Position numbers and translations under genes: made by a program. The notes under the pieces were generated by a model. It had not been told where the DNA came from. It saw nothing but the letters and a program-made list of their open reading frames with translations, and did not search any database. From positions 248,001 through 312,000 of the forward strand of contig NZ_JBHXHV010000004.1 in the NCBI RefSeq assembly GCF_042726155.1: 64,000 nucleotides of DNA. The letters run 5' to 3'. Position 1 is the stretch's first letter. Each line of letters begins with the position of its first letter. This DNA is from Leucobacter sp042726155 (GTDB lineage Bacteria > Actinomycetota > Actinomycetes > Actinomycetales > Microbacteriaceae). This document shows positions 8,098-16,126 of this stretch, piece after piece.

Positions 8098-9038
8098 ACA
8101 CTCCCCTGCGCATCGGCATGGATATCGGTGGCACCAAGACGGAGGCAGTTGCGATCGACGCCGCGGGTGACGTGCTCGCGACGACGCTGCTCCCGACACA
8201 TTCGGGGGTCGCGGCAGTGCTCGCCACCGCCCAGCTCGCCGTCGAACAGCTCGCCTCAGCGCTCGGCTGCGCAGTCTCCGACTTTGCATCAGTCGGCGTC
8301 GGTATTCCGGGGCAGATCAATCGCGATGCTGGCGAGGTGCAGCTGGCGTACAACCTGCGAATCGAACACCTCGCGCTCGCCGCCCGGCTCGGCGAGCGCA
8401 CCGGCCTACCGGTGTCACTCGAAAACGATGTCAACGCCGCCGCGCTCGGCGCCGCGCACCTCCTGGGCCTCGACGGCACCGTTGTCTATTTGAACCTCGG
8501 CACGGGTCTGGCCAATGGCCTGGTCGTCGACGGTGAGCTGCAACGCGGAGCCTGTGGCGTCTCGGGCGAGATCGGGCACCTGCCGATTGACCCGCTCGGC
8601 CGTCCCTGCCCCTGCGGTCAGCGTGGCTGCCTCGAAACCGCCGCGAGCGGCGCGGCGCTCCGCACGTACTGGCCCGCCGGCGGCGAGCACCCCGGGCGGT
8701 CGCTACTCCCCGCCATCGACGCGGGGGACTCCGACGCGAGCGCGGCATTTGAACACCTCGTGCGAGGAACAGCGACGGCGCTGCGCATGCTCGTGCTGCT
8801 GCTCGACCCCCACACCATCGTCGTGGGCGGCGGGCTGCGCTTGCTCGGCCCGCGCTTCTTCGACGCCGTGGCGACCAGGCTCGACGAGTGGGCGCGTGAG
8901 TCGCCCTTCATCGCGGAACTGCATATCGGTGCCCGATTGCGGCCACTCCCCGAAGGTTCCCCGGCTGCGGCCGTCGGTGCGGCACTCGCCGCGAACGATC
9001 CTGCGCAGAAGTCTTGCGCCGACGCCGCGAAGCGTTAG
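8094..9038 (+). CDS. ROK-family sugar kinase (probable N-acetylglucosamine kinase or glucokinase)
   Basis: 314 residues. The N-terminal phosphate loop DIGGTKT is at 10-16, the catalytic base lies in END (D112), and the zinc site is complete: H162 in EIGH plus CPCGQRGC (C172, C174, C179). It would phosphorylate the sugar released by the GH3 enzyme using ATP. The choice between GlcNAc and glucose rests on operon context, not on sequence. It overlaps the hydrolase by ATGA. Confidence 0.85.
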   Translation: MNTPLRIGMDIGGTKTEAVAIDAAGDVLATTLLPTHSGVAAVLATAQLAVEQLASALGCAVSDFASVGVGIPGQINRDAGEVQLAYNLRIEHLALAARLGERTGLPVSLENDVNAAALGAAHLLGLDGTVVYLNLGTGLANGLVVDGELQRGACGVSGEIGHLPIDPLGRPCPCGQRGCLETAASGAALRTYWPAGGEHPGRSLLPAIDAGDSDASAAFEHLVRGTATALRMLVLLLDPHTIVVGGGLRLLGPRFFDAVATRLDEWARESPFIAELHIGARLRPLPEGSPAAAVGAALAANDPAQKSCADAAKR

Positions 9039-9047
9039 CCTGGAATC
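9036..9047 (+). promoter_or_regulatory. -10 box for leaderless GNAT mRNA
   Basis: TAGCCT at 9036-9041 ends 6 nt before ATG 9048 and TTGCGC lies 16 bp upstream at 9014-9019; no Shine-Dalgarno is present. The acetyltransferase can therefore be transcribed independently of the sugar operon that ends 9 bp upstream. Confidence 0.5.
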
Positions 9048-9500
9048 ATGACCGAACTAAGACTCGAAGAGCTTTCCGCAGCGACGATCGTCGCCGTGAA
9101 TACGCTGGGCCTGAAGCGCGGCCAAGAGCAGTTCGTCACGCCGGTGTCATACGCCGCGGCCGCGGCCGTCACGCCGGCGCACACCGCATGGCAGCGTGTC
9201 GTGCTGCAAGACGGTCAGGTAGTCGGGTTCATCCACGGCAATTTTGATCCAGAGGCGTCGCAAGAGGAGTTTCGCGCGGCGCTGTGGCGCATTAACGTCG
9301 ACGCAGACGTGCAGGGCTCTGGCGTGGGCAGCTTCGCGGTCAACGCTCTCATCGAAGAGGCCAGGCGCCGCGGCGTCGAGCGCGTGACGGTGCTCTGGGA
9401 GCGCGGCGAAGACGGCCCAGAGGGCTTCTTCCTGCACATCGGCTTCACCCCGATCGGCGAGACGCCGTACGGTGAGGTCATCGGCGCCATCGATCTGTAA
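9048..9500 (+). CDS. GNAT-family N-acetyltransferase
   Basis: A 150-residue single-domain acetyltransferase. The acetyl-CoA loop follows the strand 'WRINVDADVQGSGVGSFAV', a Q/RxxGxG/A-type motif A, and 'FFLHIGFTPIGETPYGEV' is the closing GNAT strand seen in spermine/spermidine-like and diamine acetyltransferases. Substrate unknown. It follows the sugar kinase by only 9 bp but appears to have its own promoter. Confidence 0.8.
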   Translation: MTELRLEELSAATIVAVNTLGLKRGQEQFVTPVSYAAAAAVTPAHTAWQRVVLQDGQVVGFIHGNFDPEASQEEFRAALWRINVDADVQGSGVGSFAVNALIEEARRRGVERVTVLWERGEDGPEGFFLHIGFTPIGETPYGEVIGAIDL

Positions 9501-9503
9501 GGA

Positions 9504-10412
9504 TTGTTCGGCTCACTGAGCCGCGACACGCAAGGGGCGATCGTTTCGGTCGCCTCTTCGGTGCTGTTCGCTGGCGTTTACTTTGTCACGCCATTCATGG
9601 CACCGGCCCCTCCGGGGGCCATCATCGGCCTGCGCATCTTGGTGGCCGTGCCCATTGTGGCGCTCGCGCTCATCGCCGTGCGACAGTGGCACCTCGTCAC
9701 CGAGATCGGCCGCCGCATCAAGCGGCAGCCGCTGCTACTCCTCGGCATCATCGTGTGCGGTGGGCTCGTTGCGGCTCAACTCTGGGTCTTCACCTGGGCC
9801 CCCCTCAATGGCCGCGGACTGCAGGTCGCGCTCGGCTACTTCTTGCTGCCCCTCGTGCTGGTGCTCGTCGGCAGGTTTCTCTACCGTGACCGCCTGACCT
9901 GGTGGCAGTGGAGCGCGGCGGGCATCGCCGCGCTCGGCATCGTCTTCGAGCTCATTCGCGTGGGCGGCGTCTCGTGGGAAACACTGCTCGTCGCGCTCGG
10001 CTACCCCGTCTACTTTGTGCTGCGCCGCGCGCTCGGCTTCGCGCACATCGGCGGACTGTTCTGGGAATTTCTCGCGGTTGCGCCGTTCGCGGCATTCGCC
10101 CTGGTGCGGGAGCTGATGTTCGGATCCGCCCTCGCATCAAACCCCGCTCTGATCTGGGCGGCTCCCCTGTTCGCCGTCGCGACCGGCATCGCGTTTATTT
10201 GCTATATTCTCGCTTCACGACTGCTGACGATCAGTATTTTCGGGCTCCTGAGTTACCTCGAACCGGCCCTGCTCGTTGTCGCGTCGATGCTCAACGGAGA
10301 GCGCATCGACACCGCTGAGTACCCCCTCTACATCGCGATCTGGGTCGCCGTGCTCGTGATCGTCGGCGGCGGTGTCGTGGCGCTGCTGCGCCGACCGCGA
10401 ACGGGCATCTGA
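9504..10412 (+). CDS. EamA/RarD-like drug/metabolite transporter
   Basis: 302 residues, about ten hydrophobic helices in two five-helix repeats, the layout of the DMT/EamA superfamily; 'YFLLPLVLVLVGRFLYRDRL' resembles RarD. The frame is closed by a stop immediately upstream, and the first in-frame initiator is TTG 9504, three bases after the acetyltransferase stop, with TAAGGA squeezed between. Translation is therefore probably coupled to that gene. ATG 9597 would delete the first helix and is unlikely. Transported substrate unknown. Confidence 0.82.
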   Translation: MFGSLSRDTQGAIVSVASSVLFAGVYFVTPFMAPAPPGAIIGLRILVAVPIVALALIAVRQWHLVTEIGRRIKRQPLLLLGIIVCGGLVAAQLWVFTWAPLNGRGLQVALGYFLLPLVLVLVGRFLYRDRLTWWQWSAAGIAALGIVFELIRVGGVSWETLLVALGYPVYFVLRRALGFAHIGGLFWEFLAVAPFAAFALVRELMFGSALASNPALIWAAPLFAVATGIAFICYILASRLLTISIFGLLSYLEPALLVVASMLNGERIDTAEYPLYIAIWVAVLVIVGGGVVALLRRPRTGI

Positions 10413-10419
10413 ATCCCGG

Positions 10420-10431
10420 TACAGTTTTCGC
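10420..10431 (+). promoter_or_regulatory. -10 box for leaderless csoR-like gene
   Basis: TACAGT at 10420-10425 lies 6 nt before ATG 10432. It sits at the end of the transporter gene, and no clear -35 is visible. Confidence 0.45.
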
Positions 10432-10746
10432 ATGAGCGAAGTTTCAGAGGCGGCGTGTGCCGATCACACGCACGGCTACATCGAGCACAAAGACGAACTG
10501 CTGAAGCGCCTGCGCCGCGCTGAGGGCCAGGTTCGCGGCGTGCAGCGCATGGTGCAAGAGGATGAGTACTGCATCGATATCCTGACGCAGGTCTCGGCCG
10601 CGACGAAGGCCCTCGAGCGGGTCGCACTCGAGCTGCTCGATGACCACCTGCGTCACTGCGTCGCTTCCGCCGCCGCAGAGGGCGGCGAGGTTGCCGCAGA
10701 CAAATTGCAGGAGGCATCGGCCGCGATCGCGCGCCTTGTGCGTTAG
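10432..10746 (+). CDS. csoR: CsoR-family copper-sensing repressor
   Basis: A 104-residue all-helical metal-sensing repressor (DUF156). The three Cu(I) ligands are present with exact CsoR spacing: C47, H72 and C76 (25 and 4 residues apart, as in C36/H61/C65 of Mycobacterium tuberculosis CsoR). The N-terminus 'HGYIEHKDELLKRLRRAEGQVRG' is the helix-1 signature. CsoR falls off DNA when it binds Cu(I). No copper ATPase or CopZ chaperone lies nearby, so it acts on itself or at a distance. Confidence 0.85.
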   Translation: MSEVSEAACADHTHGYIEHKDELLKRLRRAEGQVRGVQRMVQEDEYCIDILTQVSAATKALERVALELLDDHLRHCVASAAAEGGEVAADKLQEASAAIARLVR

Positions 10747-10781
10747 ACCTGTCAGCGTTCCACCCACGCGAAAGGCCACAC

Positions 10782-11738
10782 ATGGTTCACGAAGACCCAA
10801 CGACCGAGACCCCAGGGTTTCAACTTGCCGGGCCAGACGACGTCGACGTCACGCCCGAGATCGATGAGATCGCTGAGCTGCTCGCGGTCGGACGCCCCGC
10901 AAACAACCGGCCGGATGCGGCTTGGAGACAGGGATTCCCTTACGAGCACAAGCTCTCGCGTCGAGAATACGAGTCCCAGAAACGGCTGCTGCAGATCGAG
11001 CTCCTGAAACTGCAGGCGTGGGTGAAAGAGTCCGGCGAGAAGATCGTGATCCTGTTCGAGGGCCGTGATGCCGCGGGCAAGGGTGGCGCGATCAAGCGGT
11101 TCACCGAACACTTGAACCCGCGCGGTGCTCGCGTGGTCGCACTCGAGGTGCCGACTGAGCGTGAGCGAACGCAGTGGTATTTTCAGCGCTACGTGCAACA
11201 TCTGCCGTCAGCGGGTGAGATCGTCATGTTCGACCGCTCGTGGTACAACCGGGCCGGAGTCGAACGCGTGATGGGTTACTGCACGCCTCAGCAGTATCTT
11301 GAGTTCACTCGGTCAGCACCCGAGTTTGAGCAAATGCTCGTGAACTCGGGCGTGCACCTCGTGAAATTCTGGTTCTCGGTGGGCAAGGCAGAGCAGCACG
11401 AACGGTTTATTTCGCGCTCGGGAGATCCGGTGAAGCAGTGGAAGCTCTCGCCGACCGACCTCGCGAGCCTCGACAAGTGGGACGACTACACCGAGGCCAA
11501 AGAAGCGATGTTCTTTTACACCGACACGCCCCAGGCTCCGTGGACGGTCGTGAAGTCGAACGATAAGAAACGTGCCCGGCTCGAAGCGATGCGCTGGGTG
11601 CTCGCGCGCTTCGACTATCCCGACAAAGACGAGGCGGTAGTCGGCGAACCTGATTCGCGCATCATCGGCTCTCCCGCGACGGTCTACGACGACGGTGAAG
11701 CGCCGACCGGCAGCTTTCCGATCGTCGGCGGACGCTGA
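10782..11738 (+). CDS. ppk2: polyphosphate kinase 2
   Basis: 318 residues. The PPK2 core carries Walker A GRDAAGKGG (about 94-102) and Walker B DRSWYNRAGVE (151-161), plus the family motif 'VKFWFSVGKAEQHERF'. PPK2 transfers phosphate between polyphosphate and nucleotides, mostly making GTP or ATP from the diphosphate. The single domain and 50-residue N-terminal extension fit class I. RBS GAAAGG precedes ATG 10782. It stands alone between csoR and the HemQ-like gene. Confidence 0.92.
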   Translation: MVHEDPTTETPGFQLAGPDDVDVTPEIDEIAELLAVGRPANNRPDAAWRQGFPYEHKLSRREYESQKRLLQIELLKLQAWVKESGEKIVILFEGRDAAGKGGAIKRFTEHLNPRGARVVALEVPTERERTQWYFQRYVQHLPSAGEIVMFDRSWYNRAGVERVMGYCTPQQYLEFTRSAPEFEQMLVNSGVHLVKFWFSVGKAEQHERFISRSGDPVKQWKLSPTDLASLDKWDDYTEAKEAMFFYTDTPQAPWTVVKSNDKKRARLEAMRWVLARFDYPDKDEAVVGEPDSRIIGSPATVYDDGEAPTGSFPIVGGR

Positions 11739-11804
11739 CGCCAGAGTCGGCGCAGGCGCCGCGACCCCCTTGTGCCTCCCAGCTCAGGCGTCCACGATGG
11801 AGGC

Positions 11805-12485
11805 ATGAGCGAACACGGAATTGACCCAGTAGCTAGCCAGACCGAACCGAGCGAGGGAGCGACGCCGACTGCGACGTACTCGCTGTTTGCCACCTTCCGC
11901 GTGAGTTCGTCGCACCCGGTCGTGCTCGACGGCCGCGACGTTCCCGGCTTCGTACGCGAACTTGAAGATGTCTCGCTTGAACTCGCCGATGAGGGCGTCT
12001 CGGTACGCGGGTGGTACGACGTCAGCGGGGTGCGCTCCGACGCCGACCTGCTGGTGTGGCTGCAGGGCGGCGCGCCAGAAGATCTGCAGTGGTCGCTCCG
12101 TCAGCTGCGACGCTCGGCACTCGTGCAGCCCCTGATCCGCTCTTGGAGCGCGCTCGGCGTCGCCGTCGACTCCGTTCCGACCGGCACCGCAAGCGACGCC
12201 TCCGCGTCGACAGCGTCCACTTTGGCACCCAAGCAGTGGCTCTCGGTGTGCGGCGTTGCCGAGCGGCCCAGTTTCGTCGACGAGGTATCGGGCGCCCCAT
12301 CGGTCACGACTCAGGTCATTGCCGCGTGCGGTGTCGGCGAGGCCGACTGGCTGGTGGCACGCGAGGCTGACGAGCTGTCGTGGATCGTCGACCACCTGCG
12401 TGACGCCGGTGGCAACCGAGACCGCCTGGGCGTTATTGCGGGGCGCCTCGTTGACCCCGCCGAAATCGTCGAGGTGCTGCAGTAG
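11805..12485 (+). CDS. chlorite-dismutase-fold (HemQ-like) protein lacking the heme-ligand loop
   Basis: 226 residues. Two blocks match actinobacterial HemQ (coproheme decarboxylase): 'VRGWYDVSGVRSDADLLVW' at 67-85 and 'GEADWLVAREADELSWIVD' at 178-196. Between them HemQ proteins normally have a catalytic Tyr in a 'VYPF/M' strand and a proximal heme His on a loop of about 25-35 residues. Here the strand reads SVCG, the loop is cut to about ten residues (157-167), and no His lies between residues 38 and 196. The first 20 residues and a Ser/Thr/Ala linker near 125-140 look disordered. It is probably a non-enzymatic or non-heme relative, not a functional HemQ. GGAGG precedes ATG 11805. Confidence 0.65.
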   Translation: MSEHGIDPVASQTEPSEGATPTATYSLFATFRVSSSHPVVLDGRDVPGFVRELEDVSLELADEGVSVRGWYDVSGVRSDADLLVWLQGGAPEDLQWSLRQLRRSALVQPLIRSWSALGVAVDSVPTGTASDASASTASTLAPKQWLSVCGVAERPSFVDEVSGAPSVTTQVIAACGVGEADWLVAREADELSWIVDHLRDAGGNRDRLGVIAGRLVDPAEIVEVLQ

Positions 12486-12506
12486 CCAGGGCGAGATCCG
12501 CGGATC

Positions 12507-12530
12507 GCGGGTGCGCTGAGGCGCACCCGC
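12507..12530. terminator. bidirectional terminator
   Basis: A perfect 10-bp stem (12507-12516 with 12521-12530) and a TGAG loop lie between two convergent genes (HemQ-like, ccsB). There is no long T-run, as is common in high-GC actinobacteria. Confidence 0.7.
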
Positions 12531-12573
12531 ACCATCCCGGAATACTCAGACGCCCACGTTTTCAGGCCCGCGC

Positions 12574-13563
12574 TTACAGGCCCGAGTAGGCGTGCAGGCC
12601 CTTAAAGAACACGTTCACGATCGTGAAGTTGAAGATGACGGCCGTGTAGGCGATGATCGACAACCACGCTGAGCGCGTTCCGCGCCAGCCGCGCGTAGCA
12701 CGCGCGTGAATGTAGCCGGCGTAGAGCACCCAGATCACGAAGGTCCACACCTCTTTCGTGTCCCAGCCCCAGTAGCGACTCCAGGCAGCCTCGGCCCAGA
12801 TCGACCCGGCGATGAGCGTGAAGGTCCAGAACACGAAGCCGATAATCGCGAGCCGGTACGAGAGATCTTCGAGCCGCACCGCGTTCGGGAACGTCGATAG
12901 GAAGCGCATGGTGGGCGTTCCGCCCGCGAGATCCCGCTGTTCGCGCCGGTGCTGCAACAACTGCAACACGGACAGACCGAATGACAGTGTCAGGAAGCCA
13001 ACGGCGAGCACCGCGACGAGAATGTGAATGACGAGCCAGTACGAATCAAGCGCAGGCTGCAGCGGCACAATTGCGACGTAAAAGTTCACCTTCGTGACGC
13101 CCAAGAACAGGATCGTCATGCCTGTGATCAGCGCGCCGAGGAACCGCAGGTCAACGAAGAACTGCACGACCAAGAAAATCAGCACGATCGCGCACGTCGC
13201 CGTCAGCGCGAACTCGTACATGTTGGCCCACGGCACCCGCTCTGCGCCGATGCCGCGCATCACGGTCGCGCCGAGGTGCAGTACGAAGGCGAGCACGGTG
13301 AGCGAGAAACCGATGCGCAGCGAGCGTGAACGTCGCACCCTACCCTCGCCTCCGGTCGCCTGCGCGGGCGGTGCCGTGCGCACGAGCGTCGCCACTCCCC
13401 CGGCGGCCTGCGCGGATGCAGCCTCGTCGGCAGTGGCGCGCACCGCTGCGGCGTCACCGCTGCGGTTTGCGAGGTCCACCGCGTAGAAAACGAATGCGAT
13501 GGCGTAGACGATCATCGCCGAGTAAAGGGCGATCGTCGAAAGGTGTTCCAGCTCTGTTGGCAC
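12574..13563 (-). CDS. ccsB: cytochrome c biogenesis protein CcsB/ResC (system II)
   Basis: A 329-residue polytopic membrane protein with about eight helices. The tryptophan-rich WWD heme-handling segment is visible as 'WAEAAWSRYWGWDTKEVW' (256-273), and conserved His residues (H96, H180 and one near the C-terminus) fit heme relay. A low-complexity Ala-rich cytoplasmic insert lies at 33-80. It delivers and ligates heme to apocytochrome c together with ResB. GTG start. ResB, CcdA and a thioredoxin normally sit next to it but are absent here. Confidence 0.9.
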   Translation of the reverse strand: MPTELEHLSTIALYSAMIVYAIAFVFYAVDLANRSGDAAAVRATADEAASAQAAGGVATLVRTAPPAQATGGEGRVRRSRSLRIGFSLTVLAFVLHLGATVMRGIGAERVPWANMYEFALTATCAIVLIFLVVQFFVDLRFLGALITGMTILFLGVTKVNFYVAIVPLQPALDSYWLVIHILVAVLAVGFLTLSFGLSVLQLLQHRREQRDLAGGTPTMRFLSTFPNAVRLEDLSYRLAIIGFVFWTFTLIAGSIWAEAAWSRYWGWDTKEVWTFVIWVLYAGYIHARATRGWRGTRSAWLSIIAYTAVIFNFTIVNVFFKGLHAYSGL

Positions 13564-13687
13564 AGTGTCTCAGAGTAGTCGCTCAGCCTGAGAAGTCCCA
13601 CTCGGTGTGCACACCCAACGGCTGATCATCCCCCGCGCCGCAGCGCCGAGCGCCCGCACCGCTCGCCGCCGCGCAGAGCGCAGGCCG

Positions 13688-14680
13688 TTACGCCGCGAGC
13701 ACCTCCTGCTCGAGGCGAACGTAGCTCGACTCCATGCCGTCGGCCATGCCAGTTGCGAGCACGGCCTCGCGTACTGCAGCGTCGGGGTACGTGATGACGT
13801 AGGCGAGCAGCGTGCCGTCCTCGACGGTGGTCAGCGTCATCTCATTCAGCGTCTCGGGGCTCGCCTTGCCCTCGGGGTCCTGCGGCGAAATCATGCGCTC
13901 GGTCGTCACGAGCCGGTACGGGGCGGCCAGATCGACGACGACGCCCGCGAATCCGAAACGCTCACCCGATTCGTCGTTCTGCCACTCAGTGCGCAACTGC
14001 TGCCCTACTTCAGCGCTAAACTCGCAGACCGGCATGCTCCACCCGTCGGGGCCGAGCTGCCAGCGCCGAATGATCTCTGGGTCGGTGTGCGCGCGCCAGA
14101 CCTGCTCGAGCGACCCGCGAATGACTCGCGACACCCGCGCCTGCGTGTCACCAATGAGCTGCACCTCGGTCGCACGCCCAGCGGCAAACGCCTGGAGATC
14201 CTCGACGACCGCGTCGATCTGACCCATCGCGGCGCGCATGCCCTCTTCCATTCCCATTGCCTTGAGCTGTTCGAGCTCTTCGAGCGAGCCGAAGTGGGTG
14301 GTCGTGGTGAGCCGCGAGCCGAGCGCGGTCTCGGTGAATTCGAACACCATGCGCATGCTCGGCAGGTCGGTGTTCGGAGTGCCGTCGTCGTGCGCGAAAC
14401 CGTCGCGCACCTCAAACGAGTGCGGCGCCTCGACCGCGACCCACTGCCAGTACCCGGCGCTGCGGTCACCCTCGGGTCCGGTCATGTAGTAGTTGCTGAC
14501 GCCGCCCGGCGCCGCGTCGTGACGCAGAAACGTTGCCGGGTACTCGGGCGGACCCCAAAAGCGCTCGATCTGACGCGGGTCCGTGTACGCGTCCCAGAGG
14601 CGTCGCACTGAGACGGTGAAGTCGGCGACTACGGCGAGGGTGAATGCCTCGGTGTCGGTGGTGACTGAGGTGATGGGCAT
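13688..14680 (-). CDS. tandem SRPBCC (AHSA1-like) protein
   Basis: 330 residues made of two AHSA1/START-type halves. The first opens 'SVRRLWDAYTDPRQIERFW', the second 'SLEQVWRAHTDPEIIRRW', each followed by the usual strand ending in a tyrosine- or glutamate-rich 'GxW' region. Such hydrophobic-pocket proteins commonly pair with an ArsR regulator, as here (24 bp upstream, same strand). Most family members have one domain; the duplication is notable. Ligand unknown. Confidence 0.85.
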   Translation of the reverse strand: MPITSVTTDTEAFTLAVVADFTVSVRRLWDAYTDPRQIERFWGPPEYPATFLRHDAAPGGVSNYYMTGPEGDRSAGYWQWVAVEAPHSFEVRDGFAHDDGTPNTDLPSMRMVFEFTETALGSRLTTTTHFGSLEELEQLKAMGMEEGMRAAMGQIDAVVEDLQAFAAGRATEVQLIGDTQARVSRVIRGSLEQVWRAHTDPEIIRRWQLGPDGWSMPVCEFSAEVGQQLRTEWQNDESGERFGFAGVVVDLAAPYRLVTTERMISPQDPEGKASPETLNEMTLTTVEDGTLLAYVITYPDAAVREAVLATGMADGMESSYVRLEQEVLAA

Positions 14681-14704
14681 GATTTCGGCCTTTCGTGAAG
14701 GGGT

Positions 14705-15133
14705 CTACTGGGGTAGGGAGTCTGCTGACCCGGCAGCACCGCCGGGCTCTTCGGCGAGAAACGCGTCGAGTCGGTCGATGCGCGCCCGCCAGAGCTGCTC
14801 AAAGTGATCGAGCAGCCGCTGCGCGCGGCGGATGGTCTCGGGGTTGCCTCGGATGATGCGCTCCCTTCCCTGCGGGGTGCGGGCGACGAGATCGGCCGCT
14901 TCGAGCACCGCGACGTGCTTCTGCACAGCTGCAAACGACATGTCGTAGTCGGCTGCAAGCTCTGAAATCGACGCGGCTGCCGTCAGCGTGCGCCGCACGA
15001 TATCGCGCCGCGTCGCGTCTGCGAGCGCACGGAAAATGCGATTCACCTCGGCGTCGCTGAGCGCGTCAGAGTCACCGGACTGGTCGGGGCCGCCGACGCC
15101 CGGGCGCTGCTGGGGTGAGAATCGTGAAACCAT
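14705..15133 (-). CDS. ArsR-family transcriptional regulator
   Basis: 142 residues with a winged HTH: 'IFRALADATRRDIVRRTL' is the ArsR entry helix and 'AADYDMSFAAVQKHVAVLEAA' the recognition unit. No CxC metal site is present, matching the SRPBCC-linked ArsR subgroup that responds to small organics or has no known ligand. ATG 15133 is chosen because upstream in-frame codons lie in a promoter-like AT-richer patch. It is co-transcribed with the tandem SRPBCC gene and probably autorepresses the pair. Confidence 0.85.
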   Translation of the reverse strand: MVSRFSPQQRPGVGGPDQSGDSDALSDAEVNRIFRALADATRRDIVRRTLTAAASISELAADYDMSFAAVQKHVAVLEAADLVARTPQGRERIIRGNPETIRRAQRLLDHFEQLWRARIDRLDAFLAEEPGGAAGSADSLPQ

Positions 15134-15252
15134 TTGGTTGTACGTTACGGGACGACAGAGCACCAGTCAACCCCGATCTTGCGCGCGGCCACCAGCCGCC
15201 ACGGCAGCGGCCGCCAGCCGCCACGGCGCCGAATGGCTCGCGCCCAGCTGCC

Positions 15253-15978
15253 TTACTCGGCCGCGGCGGTCGATTCCGGATCGCCGCCCGCGGCGGCGGC
15301 CCGGCGCTTCGCGCGCCACGACGAGAACGCGCGGAAGAGTTCGAACAGAATCGGCACACCGGGAATCAGCACGAGCACGATGATGAAGACCTCGCTGTAC
15401 TCGCGTACGAACGGAATCTGGCCGAGGAAGAATCCGAGCAGCGTAACGCCAACTCCCCAGAGGAGCGCGCCGATCGCGTTGTACAACACGAAGTGCCGAT
15501 ACTCCATTTTGCCCACGCCAGCCGCGGCCGGCACGAACGCTCGGAACACCGGCAGGAAGCGCGCGATGATGATCGCCTTCGGGCCGTGCTTCTCAAAGAA
15601 CGCGTGCGTGCGCGCCACGTTTTCGGGGTTGAAGAGGCGGCTCTTCTCCCGCTTAAAGATCGCGGGCCCGAGCTTTCGCCCGATCATGAATCCCATTTGG
15701 TCGCCGGCAAACGCGAAGATGAAGAGCAGCAGGCAGGTGATCCAAATCGGAATGTCGATGATGCCCGTGGCGGTGAAGAGACCCACCGTGAAGAGCAGGG
15801 AATCGCCGGGCAGAAATGCCAGCACGAGCACGCCGGTTTCAAGAAACACGAAGGCACACGCGAGTATCAGGGCGATCCAGCCGCCGGTCTTGAGCAGCGT
15901 CTCGGGGTCGAGCCAGTCGATGCCGAACAGCGCGGGGACGGTCGCGATCGTGGAGAGGGCGGTGGTCGTCAGGGTCAC
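15253..15978 (-). CDS. DedA-family membrane protein
   Basis: 241 residues with VTT/SNARE-associated topology. The re-entrant motif 'FLETGVLVLAFLPGDSLL' and the 'ARFLPVFRAFVPAAAGVGKM' arginine motif are diagnostic of DedA. Members recycle undecaprenyl or other lipid carriers or flip phospholipids across the inner membrane; the exact substrate cannot be read here. GTG start at 15978. The C-terminus is Ala/Arg-rich. Confidence 0.88.
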   Translation of the reverse strand: MTLTTTALSTIATVPALFGIDWLDPETLLKTGGWIALILACAFVFLETGVLVLAFLPGDSLLFTVGLFTATGIIDIPIWITCLLLFIFAFAGDQMGFMIGRKLGPAIFKREKSRLFNPENVARTHAFFEKHGPKAIIIARFLPVFRAFVPAAAGVGKMEYRHFVLYNAIGALLWGVGVTLLGFFLGQIPFVREYSEVFIIVLVLIPGVPILFELFRAFSSWRAKRRAAAAGGDPESTAAAE

Positions 15979-16064
15979 GTGCGGAGCTCAGCTTTCGTCG
16001 GGTTGAATCGCGGGCACGACGCCTCTAAGTATGCCGCGCCCGCCTGAAAGCTCGGGCCGGGCAC

Positions 16065-16101
16065 ACAAACGCCCGCGGTGGAGTTCACCGCGGGCGTTTG
16101 T
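16065..16101 (-). terminator. terminator of the glyA-folD operon
   Basis: A perfect 16-bp stem (16065-16080 with 16086-16101) and a 5-nt loop, 26 bp beyond the folD stop. On the minus strand the stem ends in GTTTGTGTG, a weak T-tract. Confidence 0.8.
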
Positions 16102-16126
16102 AGGGCACAGGTGCCAACCGTCGAGA

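Noticed and set aside
11805..12485. functional HemQ or chlorite dismutase call
   Set aside because: The fold blocks match but the loop with the heme-ligating His and the catalytic Tyr are missing.
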